Assembly (NCBI GenBank): GCA_027576995.1
Contig: JANBQC010000783.1
Span: 1 to 11,011, forward strand
Length of the DNA: 11,011 nucleotides
From: Dimargaris cristalligena
Lineage: Eukaryota > Kickxellomycota > Dimargaritomycetes > Dimargaritales > Dimargaritaceae
Reading direction: 5' to 3'
Of the stretch, positions 1-9,629 are shown one piece after another; position 1 is the first letter of the stretch; the number at the start of each line of letters is the position of its first letter. The translations under genes and the position numbers were made by a program. Under the pieces are notes generated by a model that worked only from the letters and a program-made list of their open reading frames with translations, did no database searches and was not told the DNA's origin.

Positions 1-84
1 TTCGTTGATAAAAGGATATATGTGATTAATCAGGGAATACTATGGTTAACTAAGTGGTCTCAGGTCCTACCACAACACATGTGA

Positions 85-157
85 GCCCGGATAGCTCAGC
101 TGGTAGAGCGTGAGGCTTTTAACCTTAATGTCGAGGGTTCGAGCCCCTCTTCGGGCG
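85..157 (+). tRNA. tRNA-Lys (anticodon UUU)
   Basis: The cloverleaf folds without gaps. The acceptor stem is GCCCGGA (85-91) with TTCGGGC (150-156), the D arm is GCTC/GAGC, the anticodon stem is TGAGG/CCTTA, and the T arm is GAGGG/CCCTC around a TTCGAGC loop. The seven-base anticodon loop CTTTTAA (116-122) puts TTT at positions 34-36, which reads lysine AAA/AAG codons. There is no intron and no encoded CCA, as usual for a eukaryotic nuclear tRNA gene. The internal A box (around TAGCTCAGCTGG) and B box (GGTTCGAGCCC) for Pol III are intact. The discriminator base is G157. Confidence 0.96.
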
Positions 158-160
158 ACA

Positions 161-167
161 TTTTTTT
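161..167 (+). terminator. Pol III termination T-run of the tRNA-Lys gene
   Basis: Seven consecutive T residues start four bases after the mature 3' end of the tRNA. A run of four or more T is the standard RNA polymerase III stop. Confidence 0.85.
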
Positions 168-1401
168 ATTCTTCATCTTTTGCCAACCGTGATCAACAAG
201 GTGCTTACATTTGTTTTTGCATCCTATAATGGCCCAAACAACTTAGTAATAATATACCAAAGTTATGCTTATGGTGGCTTCTGGGCATGTTGGATATATG
301 TGGTCATTATTATAAATTAATATGACCTCGGCAGGATGCTAATAAATTCCGTTTTTATATATATTTACAGCATTGAATTGGGTTTTTTTAACAGCAAATA
401 CAAATAATGGGGAAGTGACTAAAACTGACTGGGCGAAGAGCTGGTCCGATAGCCTAGACTCCCAAGTTATATTATGGATATTTACTGACTATCTGAGGGA
501 AAAATTGGTTTTATAATTATTATACGTGTGGGTCAGGATGTCGCACAAGATGAGTGGAGTATACAACTACAATCGGCCTATTTAATTATTATTTATACCA
601 GCCTGGCCTCTGTGTGTATTTATGATTTTCCACATTTACCCCTCCTGGGTTCGGCTATTACAGCTTTAGTCATCTTTTCAATTATGTCTATATATGCCAG
701 TTTAAGAACAGCCAATCGACACACGATTAGCTGGCCATACAGCGCCTTAACATTTGGAATCCTGGAGTACTAGAGTACATCTTGACCTTTTTACAGCCCA
801 CTCAGTTGGTGGTTCATTCCCTGGCTGTTTAGTGCCGCCATCAGTTATAGGGCCAGCACAACCATTGTTCTTTGCACAATGTATTTTTTCAAATGGCCAA
901 ATGATTACATTTCGAATAATAAAAAAATCCTTGAAACAATCCAATGAATAAAAATGGGTTAAAGTCACTCGAGAGGGTGAGAACAGAAGAAGACATACTA
1001 AGCGCATCAGTGGCAAGGGAAACAGGGAGAGGGGAAAAGAACGGCCGGTAATGGGAGAAGGGGGGTTGATAACGCCAGTCCGGTGAATGATTGATAATGG
1101 AAACAAATGGGGGGGTGTATTAGCATAAAGTTCTAACCTCGATGGGTTTATTACTCAATTCAGTGGACGCTGTACTTGTCTAGTATCTGTTTTCCCGAAA
1201 TTGTCGAGGGGAAGAGGGAGGGGAGGGAAGAATTTACCCCAGACTTGTTGTGGTACACAAGAAACTGAGAATGCGTTAGTCTCATCGGCGGTAGCATAGG
1301 TTTATAGAGTAAAAACAAACAGTGGACGTGAGCATCATAAAGTTAAAGCCATCAAATGATGGGTACAGGCCAACGGAAACACCACTAAATTAAACCAATT
1401 T
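168..1401. other. Gene-poor intergenic stretch between tRNA-Lys and the ARP1 3' end
   Basis: No convincing gene is visible. The left part (to about 960) is AT-rich. The right part (about 960-1235) is purine-rich on the + strand and includes GGGGAAGAGGGAGGGGAGGG at 1208-1227. The ORFs here begin with GTG or TTG or are short, have no recognisable domain and lack the GC-rich third positions of the real exons nearby. A TTTATT at 1147-1152 reads AATAAA on the minus strand, about 250 nt past the ARP1 stop, and could be its polyadenylation signal. That last assignment is inference. Confidence 0.5.
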
Positions 1402-3425
1402 CTAAAACGACTTCCGGTGGATGATATCTGGGTCCTCTTGGTATTCATCAGCCGATACCCACATCTATAGTCGGGAATTAGCACGATACACGTATAAATA
1501 AGAAAACCAATAGTTAGTAAATTGGTTAAATACATAGGTGAACAAGGACTACGGAGATGTATATCTATTTACATGTAGTGACGAGGAAACCACACCTATC
1601 ATTGCACAAAACCACCGCAGTGGATAATAAACAAGACCCACCTTCTTGAAAGTGCCGAGCGAGGCAAGAATAGAACCACCGATCCAGGTACTGTATTTAC
1701 GCTCGGGAGGGGCGGAAATCTTAATTTTGCTATCTTTAACGGCCAGTTTACGCACTTCGTTAAGAAGACGGTCACCGAAGCCTGGTTAGTGTTCAATCGA
1801 CGACATCATGGGTGACCAAGTAAGGAACGGCATTGAAAATGATACAATGTTAAACAACGTAAAAAATGGATTAGTCGCTATGGCCCAATGTACAGCCAGC
1901 CCCATACCGGATAAGCAAGAGGGGGTGTGTGGCAATTTAGATGATTATGGCGGTAAACTGTGGAACTTACCTCGGCAGAGAGTGGTGCCCCCAGACAAAA
2001 CCACATTGGAGTACAATGATTTGCGGAGGTCCATGTCAACTTTCTGGATAGAGTCAACAACGATCTGATGGATACCTGGGAATTCCTCGCCGATGATTTC
2101 AGGGTCGAACAGGACCTCGGGAGCACGGAAGCGTTCCGAACCCAACTAATTATCGGTGCAGAAAATTAAGTAGCATAGGAGGAAAGGTTATGTGGTGAGA
2201 TGGTGGTGCTCTTACATACGCCCCGGAATAAAGTGAAAGGGCTTAGAGAGAAGCGGGATTGCGAAAGACCAGTACCGAGCTTAATGGTATACTTACTTTG
2301 ATGACTTGTCCGTCGGGTAGAACAAAGTCGTTGCTCTTGTTACCAAAGTCCTTTTCCTCTTTACTGGGATTCAATGCCACGTAACACGTCTTCTCCTTGA
2401 TAATACGAACCACCTCTTTTTCCGCTGAGGTATGGAAGTGGTAGCCGGATTTGCGGAGCAGAAGCTGGAGATAGTCGGTCACATCCCGACCGGCCACGTC
2501 GATCCGCTTAATGGCATGGGGCATGGCGAACCCTTCGAAAACCGGCACGGCGTGGGTGACTCCGTCTCCCGAGTCCAGGACAATACCGGTGGTACGGCCC
2601 GAAGAATAGAGACTGAGCACGGCCTGGATGGAGGTATAGAAAGCCGGGACGTTGAAGGTTTCGAAAAAGATTTGGGCGGCTTGTTCGCGATTCTGCCGGG
2701 GGTTCAGGGGCGCCTCGGTCAAGAGAACGGGGTGCTCCTCCGATGGTATTTTCAGCTCCTCGGTATAGACATGCTGCCATATCTTCTCCATATCGTCCCA
2801 GTCGGTAACCACTCCGTGTTCGAGCGGGTATTTAATCTTGAGGAGACCCCGCAGTTCTTCGGCTTTGCGGCCGATAAAGTGATCACCCTCCACGGCGCCC
2901 GCCAGGACCCGGGTGTGTTTGGGGCGACCCACACTGGGGAGGTAAAGTGCCGAGGGAAATAGAATGTCGAATAAAAGGGGGGTCAGTGTAATTCTTTGAC
3001 AGGCCCTTTCATTACCCAATCCCAGCGGCGGAGCAGGCTGGTTCACCCCTAAATACTGGTGGGGAGCTTGATGGATAAAATGAGAGTCACTATCAACGAA
3101 CAAGGCAGGATGAGTTCAATAAAAGAGGAATCCTAGTAAATGGTAAACTTACTAGCTGGGAAAGAAGCAGTTGGGTTTGTCTTCACCGGCGAAACCGGCC
3201 TTAATAACACCCGAGCCCTACATTAGATAATCAAGCGAACCTAGGCCTATCGTTAGTTTGGGTCCACAATACGGGAGTATTTCCGAGGCAAATTTACACC
3301 ACCAATGTGTCGAGCGGGAGGGGGGAATGTGTAGGGTCGGCTAGTAATAAATAAGCCCTTTTACGGAAGCTACTTACATTGTCAATGACGACGGGCTGGT
3401 TGGTCAAGACATCCTCGTATTCCAT
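1402..3425 (-). CDS. ARP1: Actin-related protein 1 (centractin, dynactin filament subunit), six exons
   Basis: Arp1 polymerises into the short actin-like filament of dynactin, which links cargo to dynein. My hand-spliced model on the minus strand has exons 3425-3378, 3217-3153, 2933-2297, 2145-1971, 1781-1642 and 1464-1402, giving 375 residues against 376 in human ARP1. The frame stays open across every junction. Donors are GTAAGT for introns 1-4 and GTGGGT for intron 5; all acceptors are AG. Introns are 160, 219, 151, 189 and 177 nt. Visible actin-fold motifs are the first phosphate loop [17 protein letters not shown] (15-31), LLTEAPLNP (108-116), the second phosphate loop [10 protein letters not shown] (156-165), VLSGGTTL around 299-306, and WIGGSI (341-346). 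Arp1 rather than actin is supported by the start [26 protein letters not shown] (38-47), [22 protein letters not shown] (actin has RFRCPE) and the tail [20 protein letters not shown]. No key nucleotide-binding residue looks missing. The ATG at 3425 gives the usual N-terminal length. Confidence 0.95.
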
Positions 3426-5184
3426 AGTCTAGCCGGGGTGGGAGGATAGGGGCAGAAGAAGAGGGTCGGGATGGTCGAATATGAATTAGCCTTAGGCAAT
3501 GCCGGGGTAGGATTCCTGCAGTTGGGGGGGGATAGTAAAGTGCGATTGGCCCCCGAGAAGGAATCGCGGGGGGAGAGGGGTTGCCCGGCCATCTGCTAAC
3601 ATGGACGAAAGGGCTTACCGATAACAGTAGGTGGGTTGGGATGGCACTGCGATAGTCTCGGAGCAACGGATAAATTAGGAACCGTAGAGAGGATGGAGAG
3701 ATAGAAGGGAAATGCGGCACAGGTGGAAAGTAGGAGAACAGTGAGTGAGTAAGTGGTTCTCGAGTCTCTAAGCTAACGCTTACTTAATGGGCACCTTCGT
3801 AGGCTGGGTTGACTGTCATAGTCGTTGTCGCTGTTGAGATTGGCGAGGGCTTCTTTGCCAGCTCTTAGGGCTCGACTTCCCCCGTAAAACAACCAGTCGC
3901 TTTCATCCCACCAAAGGGAGTCGAGCATCGAATATCCAACTCCGCCCCCCCTGTAATTCACTACTACTTGGGTGGAGGTGAGGAGGGCCTTGGGACAAAA
4001 TGTGCCCTGGCGTGGGGCAATATTTATTCACTGTGCCTTAATTGCCCCAGTAGTGTGTATGGAATACATGGACTTCAGGCTTATTTTCACCAAGGCAATT
4101 TGGACACAACGTGTACTGTTGCTCTTTAGCGAAATATATTGGATGAAATTCAAACCAGCTGTATAGGGTTATACATAATACGTGTACAGGCGAATATGTG
4201 AAAATAGCTTTTAGCCAGTACTAGTCCGGGGAAGCGGGGAGGCACATGAATTAAAAGACGGTAAACATAATGACTTCATGTATGCCCTAATACATTATCC
4301 TCGGCTCCTATATTTTAATACGAAACCCGTCCAATTGAAGAAGTGTGGTCTATTTACATCTCGTTGGTCGTAAGTCCCGTCGCCCCTACCCTCAATAAGG
4401 GTATTCTAATGTTCAGCGATTTTACATTTCCCGGGTCGGCGCGATTCCCTTTCCCTGTTCCTTACGTGACCAACCACGAGATATATACACTTTTTGCTCT
4501 ACCATGGAAGAAACATGCCTATATCCAAAGACTCGCCCAAATCAAGATAATTTCACCATTGAATACCAGTCTAAAAGGCCCTCTCGGTTGGCCTTGCAGC
4601 GAAACCATGTGCTCGCTTTATAGACGAGTTGCACGACCTCTTCTGTCTCTCCCGCCACATTGCAGTTTGCTTACCGCTTTTCCCCAGCTTCACTTCCAAA
4701 TCCAACTGAATTTAGAATTGGGAAGTCGAAATGATACACCGATAAGACCCTATGAGCCGCCAGCGTGGTACAAGCAAATAGGCCCTAAACAAGTGACTTT
4801 AGTCAACTGGCCCTATCAGTTAGATGCGGCTACTACTAGGGGCACATGTCCATAAGGGGGATTGCCATATCATATCCCTCGTAATCGCTGTACTCTTAAT
4901 ATGGCTTCCAGACATGCGACCCTATCTATTCTTTAATAGCTCTAATTTAAACCCCCACGCAGTACTGCTTAGCATACCCTCGTGTATTGTATATATATCC
5001 TGGGACTGCCTTGCACCCATTTTGCCAATTGTAGTTCTTGTATGGACCATTCTGCTTTGGTATTTTGGATATATATATATTTACTACCCTGTGGTATTCC
5101 AAGCATACCTTATACTGCTGCCTTTCCATATTTACCTAATCGTTACAATCTAAACGCCCTTCCCCTGGTGGGTTCGACGCATCG
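3426..5184. other. ARP1 upstream region and intergenic DNA before the F-box gene
   Basis: This 1.7-kb stretch has no gene I can identify. The part next to ARP1 (3430-3590) is C/T-rich on the ARP1 strand and contains a plausible 5'-leader intron (3618 to 3429, described under findings). From about 3970 the DNA becomes AT-richer and holds open frames on +. One is 4409-4855 (148 codons from its first ATG). It overlaps a very hydrophobic frame at 4824-5153 rich in ATA/TTA/TAT codons. Neither has a recognisable motif, and their codon choice differs from the confirmed exons. I list them as unproven. There are also proline-rich minus frames at 3382-3720, which follow from the pyrimidine-rich composition. 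Confidence 0.4.
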
Positions 5185-6589
5185 ATGCTAAAACGGTATC
5201 TTGTATTCGGAGTTGGGATGGTTCTCGCTTTACCCCTTACTCCGACCGGACACCCTTTCCCCAGCTATGTGTCAGCTGAGAAGAGCGGCCCACCCGACGA
5301 GGCCAGTCTCCAGGCATCAAGACTGCTTGCCCTACCCCAGGAAATTTTCGACCAGGTCGTGGATAACCTGCCCTGGAGGAACCTTTGTCGTTTAGTTACC
5401 GTTAATAAAAATATTAGCCGCATGGCCAACAACAATCATAGAATGAACATGATTATGCCTGTAAGTTGTTTGCTTATTTATATTACTACATGTTGCGGCC
5501 GCCTCTCTGTACTGACCAAGCCCCTCGGAGCATTCGAATAGGTTACTATATTGCCTTTAACCAATTCCCACTGCAGCTCTATCAACCGCCATCACACGTC
5601 AACCGGTGCAGGTCGTTCCCCTTCTGAGTCGAGAACACCTAAGCCCAGAGTCTCTCGGAGCTCTTATACCCCTGCAACTAGAAAGCGTCATCATGCGTAC
5701 AGTCTGGAGGTGGGATCTCACGGGCCTACAGCGGGTTTTAAATAGGGCCCACGGCGACACTACGTTGGCCCGTAAGCAAATCCTGCTAGACAGGTATTTG
5801 CTCGCCAAACGAGACAACCTCCATGCTCTAACGGCCGAGTGGGACTACATCGACTACACCCGCCTCACCCATGCCCAGTGTCGGGTCGTATTCCCCCTCA
5901 TTTATGCGCTCTCGAATTTTCCCGCCGACCTCATGATGCTCATTTACGAAAGGTTCTCCGCCGTTACCTGGGATTATCCCCGCATCATTGCCGCGGCCGA
6001 CCGGTACCAGGACCCCCTGACTCGCGCCCATGTCAAAATGTTCCAAACCATTGAATGGAACCCCCTATACTCCAACCTAGTCACCGAATTTCTGGTCAGT
6101 GTGGGGGCCACCTTGGCCGTCACGGGCCAAATTGCGAAACTCATGCACCTGGTGAACCATTCCTCCAGTCCACACATCCCCGTTGACTCCAAAGTCCAGC
6201 AATTTCTCGCCGTAGTGGTCCTGGAATACGGGGGTTTGGAATCACGGGAATGGGCCATCGCCCACGCGGGCCCGGAGAGCGCGGCCAAGGGTATGGCCCA
6301 GCGCCAGGGCTTTCAGCAAGCCTTCCAGTCGTTTCCCGCTGATCTGCCCATTCGCGAATTGCCCTGGCCGTACGACCCCGGTGAACCTAGCGCCCACCGA
6401 CACGTCCACCTTTACCGTGATTCGAATGGGTCCCCCAGATTGGCCATCCGGGTCCGCAAATCTACCACTCTTGAATTGCTGCGGGAGGCCGGGTTACCGG
6501 CCGAAGAATCAGTATGGCTCCCCCGGAATACGGTGCATAGCATCCTGGAATCGGTGCAAATGACCATTCCGGACTGGCTGCTGGAGTAG
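5185..6589 (+). CDS. F-box-type protein with an uncharacterised helical C-terminal region, two exons
   Basis: F-box proteins recruit substrates to SCF ubiquitin ligases by binding Skp1; the target here is unknown. Exon 1 is 5185-5460 (92 codons), the intron is 5461-5611 (GTAAGT donor, GTGCAG acceptor, 151 nt), and exon 2 is 5612-6589, for 417 residues. I chose acceptor 5610-5611 because the nearer AG at 5575-5576 leads into a stop in phase 0, while 5612 continues the long open frame. The F-box lies at about residues 48-88: LLALPQEIFDQVVDNLPWRN, followed by LCRLVTVNKNISRMA, matching the LPxEIxxxIxxxL...LxxVNK pattern. The rest is predicted mostly helical and ends in a more polar tail with WPYDPGEP and a C-terminal TIPDWLLE. 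I recognise no WD40, LRR or Kelch repeats. Residues 1-22 are hydrophobic and resemble a signal peptide; start 5218 (residue 12) is an alternative with a better -3 base (G rather than T). Gene existence is well supported; the F-box call is moderate and rests on pattern only. Confidence 0.72.
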
Positions 6590-7151
6590 CTTAGTTACAA
6601 AAATGATGGGTTTCAATATTTATAGTTCAATTTATCCCAGCAGTCATCCCTTCATCAATGTGACTATACAAAAAGTACCGAGCAAAAGTCCGACATTCTT
6701 TACTAAAATATTACCTCAACGGGGATATGTTTTGGTAAATATTGCACCAAACTCGTCTAGTATTTTATATGATTATTCTGAACCGTTCACCCGCAATCAA
6801 TTGCGTATCTGTATCCAATAGCTTGTTTTATACATAGAATATGGGTCACAAATATTACTAATAATGTATCACATTTAACTTGCCTCCAATTATTAAAAAT
6901 CTCAATTAAAATTTGGGATATACCCATTTATACTGAGCTACTCACTAAGTGAATTGCCAAACCAGAAATAATGAATCAAGGAATATGTGCATATGTATAT
7001 GTATATAATAGATGGCGGAGAGAGAGTGTGTGTCCATGTCAACAATATAAAATAAACAAGTAATCCTCGTTGTGGAATACCCTTTGGCACAAACGAATAT
7101 TTACGGACAACAAGGCCAACTAGACGGAGGAAAACCTTAAAAAAACATTAT
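6590..7151. other. AT-rich convergent spacer between the F-box and transporter genes
   Basis: Two genes converge on this spacer, so it should carry both 3' UTRs. ATTAAA at 6892-6897 and 6905-6910 and AATAAA at 7051-7056 are candidate polyadenylation signals for the + strand F-box gene. No canonical hexamer for the minus gene stands out within 100 nt of its stop. A 72-codon + frame at 6603-6821 has no recognisable content and is AT-rich, so I treat it as chance. Confidence 0.5.
6983..7033. repeat. Imperfect dinucleotide microsatellite
   Basis: An AT/GT tract (6983-7009, units of ATATGT/GTATAT) is followed after a short GATGGCG spacer by GAGAGAGAGTGTGTGTG-type repeats (7018-7033). The two tracts together form a simple-sequence block in the convergent intergenic spacer, of the sort that varies in length between strains. 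Confidence 0.7.
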
Positions 7152-9629
7152 TTAGTGGACTGAAATTCCACTGGACCGACCGGGATTATCCAACGCATCC
7201 TTCACTTGAACGTAAGTCAATATCGCGAACCCTACTAGAATTCCGACTCCACCCAGGGCAACGTTCCAAGCCAGCACCTGCCCATTAATGATCATATCGA
7301 TGACCGCAATGACGGGGATAGTGAGCATGATACCGACGGATGCGAATAGGGGTGAAGTCAGAACCAAGACCACGAGAATAGCACCATTGTACAGGACCCC
7401 GAAAAAGGCGTTCAATAGAAGCAGGCGGAAGATGGGCCAGGCGGGAATTTCGAACACCTCGAATTCAATCCAGGACAGAAAAGGAAGGGGCAGCCAACAA
7501 ATAACGAGGGTACACACTCCGATGATGGCCAGCATGGCATCGACGAATAGGAGGGAATGGTAGTCGGACAGCGTGCCGAACCGTTTGTATACGACTTGGT
7601 ATAGCCCGATGAGGCTGGCACATAATAGGGAGACCACGTCCCCAATGAATTCCCGCTGCCCACCATGAACATCCACCGCCGATGTAGATACAGCCGAAGA
7701 AGAAGCCGAGGCGCGGCCTACCAACTGACTGTGGGTATCGGGAACCTGTCTCTCCCCACCATCCACCGTTTCCCCCGGCCGGTTCACCAAAATCATGATC
7801 ATGACTCCGGCAATACTGATAAAAACGGCCACAATTTTGCTCACCATGATCCGATCATTGAGCAATAGAATGGAAAAAAGGTAAGCGAAGAAGCACGAGG
7901 TATTATAGATGGCGCTGACTTTGGACATGGAGGTTAGATTAACGGCCACGTACCACAGGTACGATGCAAGATTGAGGAGCAGGGCCAACCAGAGGCACCG
8001 CCAAAAGAGGAATTTCATGATGGTCCGGTGGTACTGGCGGGGGATGCGGGGTCGACGACTTCCTCCACCGCCGCTCCCGGTACTGTTGTTGCGGAGGGAT
8101 CGGTGGGTTTCTTCAGGGTGGTAGTCGTTGGGGGTCGGACTGATGGCCGTGTAGCTATCGCTCGAATCGGCGCGGTGCGGATGGATGGGGGTGGTGCAGG
8201 TCATCGTGACTAGGTCGGGTGCTTGGAGGTGGTCGTCCAGGGAATAGCCACTTTGGCCCATCAATTTAGCCCCACCCAACATGACCTCGTCCCATTGGTT
8301 GGCGAATCGCCGTTTGGACGGGCCCAGCCGTTCATAGAGATAATGGAGGGGCAAAATAACGAATAGCAGGGAATGGGCCACATAGCTAGTAGTCGGTCGA
8401 GATGGGGCCCGGTTGGATATAGGAGGGGGTTAAAAGGTAGGTCAGGTTAGTTACGCGGCGATGGCCAATCCTCTGGATCAGGTGGCATATCAAATGGCTA
8501 AAATATAGCGGCAGCCAGGCTGTGGGTGGGGCAGTGGCTTGTTGCCCGTTATGGTGAATTAGAGTACTTACAGGATAAAATAGGGTTTATCGTATTTATA
8601 CCAGGATTGGATGCCGCGGGCAACCATCTGCAGTTGAATAAGAAAAATCAGGCGAGTCCATGGCGCAACGTTCGCGAAAATAGGCAGACAATGCAGGCAA
8701 AGAAATTCGGATGTTAGTATTTGAATATAGTTTATCGAAATTGAAACTGGGGGCCCCCTAGGAGATCCGGGATTTGCCGATCATATTACATGGGAATTGG
8801 TCAAGCAGGTAGGTGGCTTGAATCAGAGAATGGAGGAAGAGATAACCACTCTATTGGTAAGATCAGGTGGGCGTGGCCCCCTACAGCAGCTATAGCGAGT
8901 TGCCCTCGCCACCGCACTTTGTTCCCGTGGCCCATTTGAGATGGTCCGCTGATTTCCGGATAGGCTCCCCCCAGAAAGATTACACTGAATAGTCAGTAAC
9001 CAAAGTGATGGGCATTCCAAAATTTGGCTAATTTTGGAACAGCCTTTTATAGCTCCATAAACATAGCCAATGCACAAAGCATTAAAATAGTGGGGGATCA
9101 TAGGACTTACTGTCTGACACGTAAACGTAAATATACACACGCCGAGGGCCATTGACCCCAGCCACAAGTTTCGGCGCGGGGTTCGGCCGTGTGTTCGCGA
9201 GGGTCGGCGCTTCAGGTCTACCGACGCCCGGGGCGTGGGCGGGGCCATGGGAGCGTACTCTTCGAGACCCTCACACGAGAGATGGGAGTCGGCGTCGTCG
9301 TCGCCCATATCAATCGAATAGTCGACCTGGCTACCATGCCGGTTATTGTTACGGCGACCGTACGATTGGGATGCCCCACTAGGGAGTAGGTCAAAGTAGC
9401 CTAATTGCGCTTCAGTATCGGCATCGGTCTCGACCCCGGCCAGAGTCGTTGGGGTTGGTTCGGAGTTGGAGGGGTGGTGGCGGGAATAGTCGGGCTTGGC
9501 ATTGGGGGGAAGACTATCGAGAGGGTCTGCACCCTCGCCGGGAAGCGTGTAGCTGGCGAGGTTGCCATCACTCTCTGAGCCAATGGGCGCGAAATGGGCC
9601 GAGCGTTTGCCCAGCGGTTTGGAGGGCAT
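7152..9629 (-). CDS. SLC35F-type drug/metabolite transporter superfamily membrane protein, three exons
   Basis: This is a multi-pass solute transporter of the SLC35F3/F4/F5 type, a group that includes yeast YML018C and THI74; substrate and membrane are not evident here. Exons on minus are 9629-9111 (173 codons), 8627-8572 and 8385-7152, giving 602 residues. Both donors are GTAAGT; acceptors are CAG and TAG; introns are 483 and 186 nt. The small second exon restores the hallmark YDKPYFILYVAHSLLF across TM1-TM2. Residues 1-150 are hydrophilic and probably disordered (DMGDDDAD at 107-114, a basic RRPSRTHGRTPRR just before TM1). TM1 is about 154-173 and TM2 about 189-211. A polar loop of about 100 residues (212-312, with a Gly/Ser run) follows, then the transporter core from about 314: SMSKVSAIYNTSCFFAYLFS (344-363), a second polar insert at 394-438, and LTSPLFASVGIMLTIPVIAV in the second repeat (534-553). 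The last hydrophobic helix is near 566-582. About ten membrane segments are expected. It is longer than the roughly 400 residues common in this group because of the N-terminal extension and inserts. The start ATG has A at -3. Confidence 0.88.

Noticed and set aside
528..773. An 81-codon hydrophobic + frame
   Set aside because: It starts with GTG, has no motif, and lies in AT-rich intergenic DNA where such hydrophobic frames arise by chance.
747..1106. A 119-codon minus frame
   Set aside because: It begins with TTG, matches no family, and overlaps purine/pyrimidine-skewed sequence that inflates open frames.
2432..2962. A 176-codon + strand ORF antisense to ARP1
   Set aside because: It lies almost wholly within ARP1 exon 3 and is a codon-bias shadow; it has no motif, whereas the minus frame is unmistakably Arp1.
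3382..3720. A proline/serine-rich 112-codon minus frame upstream of ARP1
   Set aside because: It overlaps ARP1 exon 1 in another frame and reflects the C/T-rich leader; the composition alone explains it.
5575..5576. Acceptor CTGCAG for the F-box gene intron
   Set aside because: Joining donor 5461 to exon start 5577 reads into a TGA after 16 codons; acceptor 5610-5611 keeps the frame open to 6589.
8526..8717. A 63-codon + ORF
   Set aside because: It sits across intron 1 and exon 2 of the transporter gene on the opposite strand and has no recognisable content.
8823..9110. Continuation of the transporter exon 1 frame to a stop at 8823
   Set aside because: The strong GTAAGT at 9110-9105 and the perfect fit of exon 2 to the family's TM1-TM2 region show this part is intron.
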